From the NCBI RefSeq assembly GCF_006716675.1, contig NZ_VFPM01000002.1, positions 744,001 to 808,000 of the forward strand: a DNA stretch of 64,000 nt, in the 5' to 3' direction. The first letter of the stretch is position 1, and each line of letters starts with the position of its first letter. The position numbers and the translations under genes are program-made. Shown in pieces: positions 26,539 to 34,894 of the stretch. Source of the DNA: Humibacillus xanthopallidus. Lineage in GTDB: Bacteria; Actinomycetota; Actinomycetes; Actinomycetales; Dermatophilaceae. The notes below the pieces were generated by a model, which was not told the origin of the DNA, ran no database searches, and worked only from the letters and a program-made list of their open reading frames with translations.

Positions 26539-27876
26539 TCAGCCGGTGCCGCGGTGCCCGATCGGCGGCAGGTCGGCGCCCGGCAGGAGCGCGTCGACGA
26601 TCTCGCGCCCGCGCACGGTGCCACCGAGCTGGCAGAGCACCCCGATGCTCCCGCCCCAGACCCGGTGGATGAGGAGGTACTCCGGGGGCAGGTTGAGCTT
26701 GTAGCCCACGGCGTAGTTGGGCTGGCGGGGGTCGTTGATGTGGGCGAAGACGCCGCGGAGCCAGTCGCGGCTGAAGGTGAACTCGTCCTCGCGGAAGGGC
26801 GCCATGAACGGCTCGAGGTAGTCGAGGAGCCGCTGCGGGTCGAGGTCGATGCCCGAGCGGACGAAGCCGAGCTCGCGCAGTCCGTCGAGCACCTCCTGCG
26901 CGCTGCCCTCGAGGCCGGTCGTGAGCAGCGGACCGATCTCGGCGGGCATGCCGTCGGGCAGCCGGTTCACCGCGCCGAAGTCGATGACACCGAGGCGGTT
27001 GTCGGGGGTCATCCGGAAGTTGCCCGGGTGGGGGTCCGCGTGGAGCAGGCCGGCCTCTGCCGGCCCGGCGAGGAGGAACTCGAGGTAGAGCTGCGAGGCG
27101 TCGTCGCGCTCCTCTGGGGTGCCGTCGGAGATGATCTGCGAGAGCGGCTTGCCCTCGAGCCACTCCGAGACGATGACGTGCTCGGCGTGGGCCACGACGG
27201 CGGGGATGGCGAAGTCCTCGTCGTCGGTGAAGGCATCGGCGAAGGTCGCCTGCGACCGCGCCTCGAGGCGGTAGTCGAGCTCTTCGGCCATGCGGTCGCG
27301 CAGCTCGTCGAGGATCGGACCGATGTCGAGCCCCGGCACCCAGCCCGCGGCGACCTTGGCAACTCGCGAGATCTGGCGCAGATCGCCCATGAGGGCCGCA
27401 CCCGCACCGGGGTACTGGATCTTGACGGCCACGTCGCGCCCGTCGGCCCACACGCCACGGTGCACCTGGCCGATGGACGCCGAGGCGACCGGATGGTCGT
27501 CGAAGGTGCGAAACCTGCTGCGCCAGCGAATGCCGAAGTCGGCACGGAGGACCTCGTGGACCGAGCTCGTGGGCATCGGGGGCGCACTGTCCTGCAGCTT
27601 GGTGAGGGTCGCCCGGTAGGGCACGGCGATCTCCTCGGGGAAGGCTGCCTCGAAGATCGAGAGCGCCTGGCCGAACTTCATCGCCCCGCCCTTGAGCTCA
27701 CCGAGCACCTGGAAGAGCTGCTGCGCCGTGCGGGCCTGGAGCTCGGCGGCGACGACCTCGGCCGGCTTGCCACCGATGCGCTTGCCGAATCCGAGCGCGG
27801 TGCGACCGGCGAAACCGAGCGGCACGCTGGCGAGCTTGGCGCTGCGCACCACGGCCTTGCGGGGCAGATCGGTCAC
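26539..27876 (-). CDS. ABC1/AarF (UbiB-type) atypical kinase
   Basis: 445 aa, GTG start with GAGGAGGTG just upstream. Diagnostic ADCK motifs: KGGAMKFGQ (KxGQ), the Ala-rich loop ASASIGQVHR, VAVKIQYPG (Lys), EELDYRLEA, HADPHPGNF (catalytic Asp) and VIDFGAV (metal Asp). Bacterial UbiB-like proteins support isoprenoid-quinone synthesis or lipid handling. In mycobacteria the orthologue adjoins whiB7, and this gene keeps that position. No transmembrane segment is obvious. Followed by the cyclodehydratase-like gene upstream on the same strand (37-nt gap), suggesting co-transcription. Confidence 0.9.
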   Translation of the reverse strand: MTDLPRKAVVRSAKLASVPLGFAGRTALGFGKRIGGKPAEVVAAELQARTAQQLFQVLGELKGGAMKFGQALSIFEAAFPEEIAVPYRATLTKLQDSAPPMPTSSVHEVLRADFGIRWRSRFRTFDDHPVASASIGQVHRGVWADGRDVAVKIQYPGAGAALMGDLRQISRVAKVAAGWVPGLDIGPILDELRDRMAEELDYRLEARSQATFADAFTDDEDFAIPAVVAHAEHVIVSEWLEGKPLSQIISDGTPEERDDASQLYLEFLLAGPAEAGLLHADPHPGNFRMTPDNRLGVIDFGAVNRLPDGMPAEIGPLLTTGLEGSAQEVLDGLRELGFVRSGIDLDPQRLLDYLEPFMAPFREDEFTFSRDWLRGVFAHINDPRQPNYAVGYKLNLPPEYLLIHRVWGGSIGVLCQLGGTVRGREIVDALLPGADLPPIGHRGTG

Positions 27877-27913
27877 GGCACCTCCTCGGTCGACGTACGG
27901 GCCACCTGCGAGC

Positions 27914-28906
27914 CTACGTTCTGTCGGGCTCCGGCGCTGAGGCGGTGCCCTCCAAGGCGGGGCGCGCGTCCGGGATCCGGGACGTGTGGTGCCGGCATCG
28001 CGGGTGGGGCCGCCACCGTCTGTGGTCGATCCGCGGCCAGGGCACGGTCACCTCGACGGCGACGCCGGGCGGGGGAGGCTCACCTGCGACCGAGCGGGCG
28101 ACGAGGGCGGCCACCGTGCCCGCGACGAGCTGGGAGAGCCCCGGCTCGCCCCGACGCGACCGGCCGGGAGCCGGGAGCGGCTGGGCCTGCGGCGCAAGCG
28201 AGTCCACCGGCACGGTCGCCACCTGGGCGATGACCGTCGGCCAGGCGGCGTCGCGGTCGCTGCGGTGCAGGTCGAGGCACCAGAGGCACGGTGCGCGGGC
28301 CGTGCCGTCGACGAGCGGGCCGACGACGGCGCGCGGTCCGGTCGTGACGACGGGCAGGTGGGGCACGCCGCGCCGCAGCCAGAGGTCTCCGCGGCGGGGG
28401 TCGAGGGCGATGTCGGCGACGAGCACGACGGCCGCGGGCTGCGCAGATCCCGAGTCGATCGCACGGGCGCCACCCTCAGCACCCTCGCCACCCTCGCCAC
28501 CCGCGAAACCGGTGTCCGGTTCGAGGAGCCGCCTGAGGTCATGGGCAAGGGAGCCGTCACCCTCGACGAGCACGTGCGACCCGGCGCGTGCGCCCCGCGT
28601 GGCCGGTGACGTAGCGCGGTGGGAGCGCGGCGGCACGATGGGTTCGAGCAGCCCCAGACGCCCGACGAGGTCGAGCAGGGCACGCCACCGTCGGCGGGAG
28701 ACCCCGCTCGCCCTGGCGACGAGGTCGAGCGCGTCGGGCGGCATCGTGCCGTCGAGACGGCCGAGCAGACGCGCCTCGTCAGGCGTCACCCCACTGACGA
28801 TCGGACCGCCCTCGAGCACACCGAACTGCACCTCGCCGGGACGCCGAGTGATTGGGCGCAGCCAGAGGGGGATGGCGGCATACGGGCCGGGGTGGGCGGT
28901 GTTCAT
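27914..28906 (-). CDS. RiPP (TOMM) cyclodehydratase-like / leader-binding protein, orphan
   Basis: 330 aa. N-terminal winged-helix-like region (EVQFGVLEGGPIVSGVTPDE, then SRRRWRALLDLVGRLGLLEP) resembles the RiPP recognition element. The middle is a weak Rossmann/E1-like region (VLVEGDGSLAHDLRRLL). Zinc ligands CLWCLDLHRSDRD and a C-terminal CRHH complete the layout of bacteriocin-cyclodehydratase C proteins, which present precursor peptides to YcaO enzymes. No ATP-site motif, YcaO gene or precursor is visible nearby. It is probably a conserved housekeeping relative with an unknown partner. ATG 28906 lacks an obvious Shine-Dalgarno. Confidence 0.6.
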   Translation of the reverse strand: MNTAHPGPYAAIPLWLRPITRRPGEVQFGVLEGGPIVSGVTPDEARLLGRLDGTMPPDALDLVARASGVSRRRWRALLDLVGRLGLLEPIVPPRSHRATSPATRGARAGSHVLVEGDGSLAHDLRRLLEPDTGFAGGEGGEGAEGGARAIDSGSAQPAAVVLVADIALDPRRGDLWLRRGVPHLPVVTTGPRAVVGPLVDGTARAPCLWCLDLHRSDRDAAWPTVIAQVATVPVDSLAPQAQPLPAPGRSRRGEPGLSQLVAGTVAALVARSVAGEPPPPGVAVEVTVPWPRIDHRRWRPHPRCRHHTSRIPDARPALEGTASAPEPDRT

Positions 28907-29006
28907 CGGACCTCCGAGGGGAGCGGCAGGGTGCCGCGGCGGCTCAGGGCCTCAGCGTCGCAGGCGTCCCCGTACCGACCGTGCCGTCGTCCACAGGCAT
29001 GCGAGA

Positions 29007-29034
29007 GGGGCGGGACCAGTGGTGGTCCCGCCCC
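29007..29034 (-). terminator. Intrinsic terminator of the DUF5679 gene
   Basis: Perfect 12-bp stem (29007-29018 with 29023-29034) and a 4-nt loop, 35 nt beyond the stop of the minus-strand gene at 29070-29231. It insulates that gene from the cyclodehydratase-like gene. Confidence 0.82.
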
Positions 29035-29069
29035 TCCTCAAACGGCGTCAGCGACGCCGTCGCGACCTG

Positions 29070-29231
29070 TCAGGCCTTGCCCAGGATGCGGTTGAGGTTC
29101 GTGCCGCACACGGGGCACACGCCCTTGGCCATCCGGCGGCCGTTGTCAGAAACGACAACCTTGCCCTCGGCCTCGCGCTTCTCCTTGCACTTGACGCAGT
29201 AGAACTCGCCCTTGTAGGTCTCGTCAGCCAT
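29070..29231 (-). CDS. DUF5679 zinc-ribbon protein
   Basis: 53 aa from ATG 29231, preceded by AAGGAGA. Two CxxC pairs, YCVKCKEK and VCPVCGTN, form a zinc ribbon. The sequence FYCVKCKEKREAEGKVVVSD is typical of the small actinobacterial DUF5679 family. Such ribbons resemble the C-terminal zinc modules of topoisomerase I. Role unknown. Monocistronic by its own Shine-Dalgarno and terminator. Confidence 0.88.
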   Translation of the reverse strand: MADETYKGEFYCVKCKEKREAEGKVVVSDNGRRMAKGVCPVCGTNLNRILGKA

Positions 29232-29400
29232 TGGTGTGTCTCCTTGTTGCTGGCGCCCATCCGACGGGCGCCTCGGCTCGCACAACCCTAGAGCACGCTG
29301 AGCACGAAATCATGCTCCCGCCCCGCTTGGCGTGCCCGGGACAGATGCGGTAGAACGCGCGGGCGCGGTGGGGGTCCCCACCACTGTCGGCGCTCGGGCT

Positions 29401-29406
29401 TACCCT
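29401..29406 (+). promoter_or_regulatory. -10 element for a probable leaderless start at 29413
   Basis: TACCCT ends 6 nt before the ATG at 29413; no Shine-Dalgarno is present. Same geometry as at 288 and 2897. Confidence 0.45.
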
Positions 29407-29412
29407 GCCCTC

Positions 29413-29964
29413 ATGGCGACGACGCGGCGCGAGGTGGTGCAGACGGTGGTCGACGGGGTCACCGTCGAGGTCCGCCGCAGCGCCAAGCGTCGACGCACGG
29501 TGTCCGCCTACCGCCAGGAGGGCCAGCTCGTCGTCCTCGTGCCGGCCCGGATGAGCGCCGCCGAGGAGGGGGAGTGGGTGCGCACCATGGTGGCGCGCGT
29601 CGCCGCCTCCGAGCAGCGCAGGCAGCGCAGCGACGGCGACCTCGAGCGGCGTGCGCTCGAGCTCTCCCGCGAGCACCTCGGTGGGCGGGCCGTGCCCTCG
29701 AGCGTGCGCTGGGTGTCCAACCAGAGCAGCCGCTGGGGCTCGTGCACCCCTGCCGAGGGCACGATCCGGCTCTCCGACAAGCTGCAGGGCATGCCGGGCT
29801 GGGTCGTCGACTACGTCCTGCTCCACGAGCTCGCGCACCTGCTCCAGCCGGGCCACGGCCCCCAGTTCTGGCGGCTCATCGAGGGCTATCCCCGGCTCGA
29901 GCGCGCCCGGGGCTACCTCCACGGTGTCTCGGCGACGGCCGGCCTCGGTCTCAGCGACGACTGA
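29413..29964 (+). CDS. YgjP/SprT-like (DUF45) zinc metallopeptidase
   Basis: 183 aa. The zinc site HELAHLLQPGHGPQFW (HExxH plus third His) lies near residue 139, preceded by SNQSSRWGSCTPAEGTIRLS, the conserved DUF45/YgjP strand. Soluble; substrate unknown. Start ATG 29413 with a TACCCT -10 box 6 nt upstream. Its 3' end overlaps the convergent Nudix gene by 14 nt. Confidence 0.88.
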   Translation: MATTRREVVQTVVDGVTVEVRRSAKRRRTVSAYRQEGQLVVLVPARMSAAEEGEWVRTMVARVAASEQRRQRSDGDLERRALELSREHLGGRAVPSSVRWVSNQSSRWGSCTPAEGTIRLSDKLQGMPGWVVDYVLLHELAHLLQPGHGPQFWRLIEGYPRLERARGYLHGVSATAGLGLSDD

Positions 29965-30514
29965 CGCGACGGGCCTCCGCGATGAGCGGAACGAGGTCGG
30001 CCGGGGCTCCGTCGGGCAGGCCCCCGACCGGCCACCAGCGCACGTCGAGCGACTCCTCGCTCACGGTGTGCCCGGCGTCGGCCGGAGCGATGGCCGCGTA
30101 GCGCACGTCGAGGTGCTCGCGGCACCGGCCGAACGACGCGGCGAGGGCGTGACGGCTGAGGTCGACGATGTCGGGCAGCACGACGAGCGAGGCGATGCCG
30201 GACTCCTCCAGCGCCTCGCGCGCAGCGCCGGCCAGCATCGAGGTGTCGCCCTCCTCGAAGTGCCCACCGAACTGGAGCCACAGCCGCGCCTTGGGATGGT
30301 GCGTCAGGAGCACGTGCTCACCGCTCTCGTCGAGCACGATGACGCTGCCCGTGAGGTGCGCCGGCGGTCCGGACCGCGCCATTGCGTCCGGGTGCTGCTC
30401 GAGGTGGTGCAGGTACTCGCGCCGCAGGCGCTCCTGGTCCTCGTTCGGCGCGGGCCATTCCGTCAGCCGGGCGACGGCGTCCTCGCGGAGCGAGCGGTAT
30501 GCCGCAGCGGTCAC
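29951..30514 (-). CDS. Nudix hydrolase
   Basis: 187 aa, GTG start overlapping the DUF2342 stop by 4 nt (GTGA). The Nudix box GGHFEEGDTSMLAGAAREALEE fits Gx5Ex7REUxEExGU except that Asp replaces the first Glu; the key REALEESG helix is intact. Clusters HLEQHPDAM and LLTHHPKARLWLQFGGH resemble NUDIX proteins acting on nucleoside diphosphate-linked substrates. Substrate unknown. Co-transcribed with the upstream DUF2342 gene. Confidence 0.85.
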   Translation of the reverse strand: MTAAAYRSLREDAVARLTEWPAPNEDQERLRREYLHHLEQHPDAMARSGPPAHLTGSVIVLDESGEHVLLTHHPKARLWLQFGGHFEEGDTSMLAGAAREALEESGIASLVVLPDIVDLSRHALAASFGRCREHLDVRYAAIAPADAGHTVSEESLDVRWWPVGGLPDGAPADLVPLIAEARRVSRR

Positions 30515-32418
30515 TCTCGCTCGCCCGTGGACGGGCCGTCGGCGCCGGGTGCGTCGCCGTCCGGTCCGCGGGTGTCGCCGCCAGCAGCGCCTCCGGTGTC
30601 GCCTCTGGTGTCGCCTCTGGTGTCGCCTCCGGTGTCACCCCCGGCCTCGCGCGCGCGGTCGGCCTCCTCGAGGATGCCGCGGAGCACCGCGTCGAGGTCG
30701 CTCGACTCAGAACCCTCGATGCCCTCGATGCCTTCGATCCCGGCTGCACCCGCACCGGCGACCGACGCCGCCGCGGCGCTCGACCCGCCCGTGGCCCGCT
30801 CGACGTAGCCGATCGGGTCGTCGAGGTCGGCAGCCGTCGGAGCGAGGTCGGGGTGCGCCCACCGGCTGTCGCGCAGGTCGGCGCCACCCGCGTTCTCGAG
30901 CGCGGCCCAGAGGTTGGCCGCGTCGCGCAGCCGGCGCGGGCTGAGCTCGAGCCCCACGAGCCCGGCGAAGGTCTTCTGCGCGGCGCCGCCGACCCGGCGA
31001 CGACGGATGGCCTCGGCCAGGGCGGCGGACTGGGGGAGGTGGCGGGCGGTGGCCCGGTCGCTGACGTGGTCGACCCAGCCCTCAGCGAGGGCGAGGAGGG
31101 TCTCGAGCCGCCCGAGCGCAGCCTGCTGCGCGGGTGTCGGGTGCGGGCGGAAGAGGTTGCCCTGCAGGGCGCCGCGGAGGGCCGCGGGGTCTGAGGCGTC
31201 GATCGTCGTCAGGGCCGACTCGATCGCCTCGGTGTCGATCGTGATGTTGCGGGCGTAGTCGTCCACTGCCGAGAGGAGCTGGGGCCCGAGCCACGGCACC
31301 TCGGAGAAGAGGCGCACGCGTGCCGCCTCACGCACCGCGAGGTAGAGCCGCACCTGTGGCAGGTCGATCTCGAGCGACTCCGCGAGCGCGGCGACGTTGC
31401 CCGGCAGCAGTGCAACGAGCCCCGGCTCGGTGAGAGGCAGGCCCACCTCGGTGCCGCCGACGACCTCGGTCGCGAGCGTGCCGACGGCCTGCCCGAGCTG
31501 GGCCGAGAACATCTGCCGGCTGAGGTTGCCGAGCATCGGGGCCCACTGCTCGACCATGGCGCGCGGGTCGAAGCCCTCGGGCAGTCCGGGCGGCATGGCC
31601 TCGCCGAACGCCTCCGGACCGAGCTCGCCCATCTGCTTGCGCAGCGCGTCGGACGTCGCGGCGGTGACGCCGTCGCTCACCGGCTCGATGAGCTCGAACC
31701 AGCGCGGCATCGTGGCCTCGACCCACTCGGCGCGCGAGAGCCCGGTCGCGCGCCAGGCGGGGGCGGCCAGGGTCGTCTGCTCGTCGAGCCAGAGGGTGGC
31801 GACGGCGACGGCGTCGGCGACGGCCTGCGCCGCGGCCGGGTCGTGCACGTCGTTGCCCTCGCTCACGAGCACGTGCTTGCGAGCGACGTCCGTCGCAAGG
31901 TCGCGAGAGCCCGTCGGGGTCTGCTGCGCCTGCATGAAGGTGCCGAGCTGGGCTCGCATCGCCGCCTGCGTGGCGGGATCGGTCGGGTCGACGCCCATGC
32001 TGCGCATCACGTCGGCGAGCTCGGGGTTGTTCGCCGCCTCGCCGAGCACCTGCTCGAGCATCGCGCCGAGGTCGCCGCCGCCGAAGCCTCCGGGCCCGCC
32101 GGCCCCACCGAGGCCGCCGAGCCCACCGAGCCCACCGAGCCCACCGAGCCCGGACAGGCCGGCGAACGGGTCGTCCCCGCTGTCGCGGTTGCCGCCACGC
32201 AGCGGTAGCCCGAACGGGGAGTCCATGGGGTCGCGACGCGTGACGTCCTCTCCGGAGTCGCGCCCGGAGTTGCGCCCGGAGTCCTTCGAGGGCCCCGAGC
32301 CGGCGCTGCCGTCACCGCCGTCGTGCCCAGTCGCACCGGTCGCACCGCTCTCGGTGCCGGTCTCGTCGTCGGGGCGCTGCTCGCCCTCGCTGCCGTCGGG
32401 CCCGCGGTCGTCCGCCAT
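30511..32418 (-). CDS. DUF2342 protein (putative zinc-dependent metalloprotease family)
   Basis: 635 aa. The conserved core (about 110-560) matches the actinobacterial DUF2342 family (Rv3195 type): TLWLDEQT, WVEATMPRWFELIEPV, QMFSAQLGQAVGTLATEV, VPWLGPQLLSAVDDYARNI, ALAEGWVDHVSDRA. The region around 380 reads REAARVRLF; as I recall the family, a His is usual there, so a zinc ligand may be missing. Both termini are low complexity: a (Gly-Leu-Gly)n tract near 90-110 and a GDT repeat near the C-terminus. Divergent from moaE. Confidence 0.8.
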   Translation of the reverse strand: MADDRGPDGSEGEQRPDDETGTESGATGATGHDGGDGSAGSGPSKDSGRNSGRDSGEDVTRRDPMDSPFGLPLRGGNRDSGDDPFAGLSGLGGLGGLGGLGGLGGAGGPGGFGGGDLGAMLEQVLGEAANNPELADVMRSMGVDPTDPATQAAMRAQLGTFMQAQQTPTGSRDLATDVARKHVLVSEGNDVHDPAAAQAVADAVAVATLWLDEQTTLAAPAWRATGLSRAEWVEATMPRWFELIEPVSDGVTAATSDALRKQMGELGPEAFGEAMPPGLPEGFDPRAMVEQWAPMLGNLSRQMFSAQLGQAVGTLATEVVGGTEVGLPLTEPGLVALLPGNVAALAESLEIDLPQVRLYLAVREAARVRLFSEVPWLGPQLLSAVDDYARNITIDTEAIESALTTIDASDPAALRGALQGNLFRPHPTPAQQAALGRLETLLALAEGWVDHVSDRATARHLPQSAALAEAIRRRRVGGAAQKTFAGLVGLELSPRRLRDAANLWAALENAGGADLRDSRWAHPDLAPTAADLDDPIGYVERATGGSSAAAASVAGAGAAGIEGIEGIEGSESSDLDAVLRGILEEADRAREAGGDTGGDTRGDTRGDTGGAAGGDTRGPDGDAPGADGPSTGERE

Positions 32419-32563
32419 GTCAGCTCATCCCCACTCACCAGGTGTCGTCGTGCTACCACCAAGACAACCACGGATCCCGCTCGTTGGTTCCCCGGTCTCC
32501 GTCCGACGAGCGTGACCGGAGCGTGACGCAGGCGCACAGCGGATGCCGGGTCAGCGGCATACG

Positions 32564-33016
32564 ATGCTCGTCGTGACGGTCGCCCTAGCCGAGATCCGCG
32601 AGACACCCCTGTCGGTCGACGAGGTGCTCGCGAGCGTCACCGACCCGCGGGCGGGCGGCACGTGCCTCTTCGTCGGCACCGTGCGCGACCACGACGGCCA
32701 CGGAGACGGGCCCGACGACGGCAACCGCGGCGTCAGCCATCTCGACTACTCCGCGCACCCCCAGGCGGGCGAGGTCGCCCGCGCGCTGGCCGACCGGCTC
32801 GCGTCCGAGGGCCGCGTCGTGCGCATCGCCGTCGTGCACCGCGTGGGTCACCTCGAGGTCGGCGACCTCGCCGTCGTCTGCGGGGTGAGCGCCGCCCACC
32901 GCGCCGAGGCCTTCGAGGTGTGCCGGGCGCTCATCGACGAGTTCAAGGCGAGCGTGCCGATCTGGAAGCACCAGCAGTTCGCCGACGGCGGCGACGAGTG
33001 GGTGGGCCTGCCGTGA
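32564..33016 (+). CDS. moaE: Molybdopterin synthase catalytic subunit MoaE
   Basis: 150 aa from ATG 32564; GTG 32573 is also possible. Family motifs: GTCLFVGTVRDHD near 37, SHLDYSAHP, IAVVHRVGHLEVGD and FKASVPIWKHQQFADGG, whose lysines bind the pterin and link to MoaD. It transfers sulfur from MoaD thiocarboxylate to precursor Z. moaD is not in the window; the sulfur activator moeZ is at 2909. Overlaps the PDZ protease gene (GTGA). Confidence 0.92.
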   Translation: MLVVTVALAEIRETPLSVDEVLASVTDPRAGGTCLFVGTVRDHDGHGDGPDDGNRGVSHLDYSAHPQAGEVARALADRLASEGRVVRIAVVHRVGHLEVGDLAVVCGVSAAHRAEAFEVCRALIDEFKASVPIWKHQQFADGGDEWVGLP

Positions 33017-34152
33017 AGACGATCAGGCGGGTGCCCCCCGAGGGCACCGAGCAGGCGTATGCCGCGTGGGACGACTCCGACGACGGTTCCACCGGTCGTG
33101 GCCGGCTCACCGTCGGCAACAAGGTCACGCTGGGCCTCTTCTTCGCCTTCCTCGTCCTCATGGTGGCGGGCTCGCTCATCAAGCTGCCGTATGCCGTCAT
33201 GAGCCCGGGTCCCACGGTCAACACGCTGGGGGACAGCCCCGGCACGACGAAGCCGATCATCACCGTCTCCGGCCTGCCGACCTACCCCACCGACGGCTCC
33301 CTCAAGTTCACGACCGTGCGTGTCGAGGGAGGGCCGGGCTACCCGGTCGACGTGTGGGACGTCCTGCAGGCCTGGGTCGACCCGTCGCGCGACGTCTTCC
33401 CGGTCGACGAGATCTTCGACCCGCAGGTGTCGCAGGAGCAGGTCGCCGAGGAGAATGCCGTCCAGATGGAGGGCTCGCAGGAGGAGGCGACGGCGGTCGC
33501 GCTGCGCGGTCTCGGCAAGGACGTGCCCACCCACGTCGCCGTCGCGAGCCTCGCCCCGACCTCCAAGGCGAAGGGACTGCTCCAGCCCAAGGACCGCTTC
33601 GTCAAGGTCGGTTCGACCGACATCACGACGGCCGAGAGCGTGCGGGCGGCCCTCCAGCAGGTCAAGCCGGGTGAGAAGGTCACGGTCACGGTCGAGCGCG
33701 ACGGCAAGGACGTCACGGTCGACGTGCCGACCATCGAGGGCCAGGGCGGCCGCACGGCGCTCGGGGTCATCCTCGGCCTCACCCACGACTTCCCGGCGAA
33801 GGTGGCGATCGACGCCGGCTCGGTCGGGGGACCGTCGGCAGGCCTGATGTTCGCCCTGGGCATCTACGACAAGCTCACTCCGGGCGCCCTCACCGGCAAC
33901 CACCAGGTCGCCGGCACGGGGACCATCGACGACGGCGGCAACGTCGGGCCGATCGGCGGCATCAAGCAGAAGCTCGCCGGCGCGCGTGCCGGCGGTGCGG
34001 AGTACTTCCTCGCCCCGGCCGAGAACTGCAACGAGGTCGTCGGCAACATCCCGGACGGCCTCGAGGTCTTCAAGGTCGGCACCTTCGACGAGGGGCGCAC
34101 CGCCGTCGAGGCGATCGCCAAGGGCCGCACCGGGTCACTGCCCCGCTGCTGA
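33013..34152 (+). CDS. Membrane-anchored PDZ/Lon-type (S16) serine protease
   Basis: 379 aa from GTG 33013. A cytosolic N-terminus, one transmembrane helix (VTLGLFFAFLVLMVAGSLI, about 37-57), then an extracytoplasmic PDZ domain (VASLAPTSKAKGLLQPKDRF, about 175-250). A Lon-like proteolytic domain follows with VGGPSAGLMFAL (catalytic Ser) and GIKQKLAGA (catalytic Lys). Resembles Rv3194c and Bacillus YlbL, secreted-side proteases of envelope quality control. Translationally coupled to moaE and upstream of UPF0182 as in mycobacteria, with the PPA1309 gene inserted between. Confidence 0.92.
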   Translation: MKTIRRVPPEGTEQAYAAWDDSDDGSTGRGRLTVGNKVTLGLFFAFLVLMVAGSLIKLPYAVMSPGPTVNTLGDSPGTTKPIITVSGLPTYPTDGSLKFTTVRVEGGPGYPVDVWDVLQAWVDPSRDVFPVDEIFDPQVSQEQVAEENAVQMEGSQEEATAVALRGLGKDVPTHVAVASLAPTSKAKGLLQPKDRFVKVGSTDITTAESVRAALQQVKPGEKVTVTVERDGKDVTVDVPTIEGQGGRTALGVILGLTHDFPAKVAIDAGSVGGPSAGLMFALGIYDKLTPGALTGNHQVAGTGTIDDGGNVGPIGGIKQKLAGARAGGAEYFLAPAENCNEVVGNIPDGLEVFKVGTFDEGRTAVEAIAKGRTGSLPRC

Positions 34153-34184
34153 CGCGCAGCCCCGGGCCAGAGGCTGCCCGCGCC

Positions 34185-34724
34185 TCAGTCCTCGAAGGTT
34201 GCCTGCAGGGCCGCCACGAGCCCCGGAGCGATGTCGCGACCGGTGGCCACGGCGTCGTCCGAGTCGTGCGCGCGCTGGCGCAGGAGGCAGATCGAGGTGC
34301 CGTCGCGCAGCACGGCGACGAGCAGCCGCACGTCCTGACGGTCGGGGTGGGCGGCGAGGTGGTCGACCGCCGCCTCGGGGCGTTCCGGCAGGTCGCGCTC
34401 GGCGTCCGGGGGCACCACCATCCGCTCGATCGCAAAGGCGCAGCCGTCGACCTCCGGTGGCCACGCGATGCGCCCGAGGAGCGTCTCGAGCGAGCTCGTC
34501 GCCGGCAGCCCCTCCTGCTCGATCGCGCTGAGGGCGCCCTCGGCGAGGTCCGACGTGCCCATCTGGCCGCGCAGGTGCGGCTCCCGGGCGAGCAGGTCGG
34601 CGGTGCGCACGAGCGCAAAGAGCCGCGGCGGCTGGTCCCAGCCGGCGGACGCGACGTGGCGCTCGGCGTCGAGGGCGGCGATGGCGAGGGGGTCGGCGAC
34701 CGGCTGGACGTTCACGGCACCCAT
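34185..34724 (-). CDS. PPA1309 family protein
   Basis: 179 aa from ATG 34724. Starts MGAVNVQPVADPLAIAALDA and contains WDQPPRLFALVRTADLL, WPPEVDGCAFAIERMVVPPD, and DVRLLVAVLRDGTSICLLRQ. This matches the conserved actinobacterial PPA1309 family, which has no known function. No membrane segment or catalytic signature. No Shine-Dalgarno; an upstream in-frame ATG at 34754 is less likely. Convergent with the PDZ protease. Confidence 0.8.
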   Translation of the reverse strand: MGAVNVQPVADPLAIAALDAERHVASAGWDQPPRLFALVRTADLLAREPHLRGQMGTSDLAEGALSAIEQEGLPATSSLETLLGRIAWPPEVDGCAFAIERMVVPPDAERDLPERPEAAVDHLAAHPDRQDVRLLVAVLRDGTSICLLRQRAHDSDDAVATGRDIAPGLVAALQATFED

Positions 34725-34730
34725 GCTGCC

Positions 34731-34761
34731 GTATGCCGCTCCGCCGGGCCCCACGGCATAC
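34731..34761. repeat. Inverted pair of the GTATGCCG octamer
   Basis: GTATGCCG (34731-34738) faces CGGCATAC (34754-34761) across 15 nt in the divergent gap between the PPA1309 and UPF0182 genes. The arms could pair in a transcript. Part of the window-wide repeat set. Confidence 0.7.
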
Positions 34762-34894
34762 CCCCTTGCTCGTGCGTGGTCGGCCGTTGGTCACGGTGCG
34801 GCATCGGCCCGCTCGGACTCATGGGGAGCCGGGTTATGGTTGGCGCCAGGCGGCCCGGCCGCCCCCTCAGCCCGGCGACCACAAGGCACTCCAC

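Noticed and set aside
32105-32160. Tandem CGAGCCCAC units looking like a small repeat array
   Set aside because: Units are 9 nt, in frame, and encode the Gly-Leu-Gly tract of the DUF2342 protein. There are no spacers, so this is not CRISPR.
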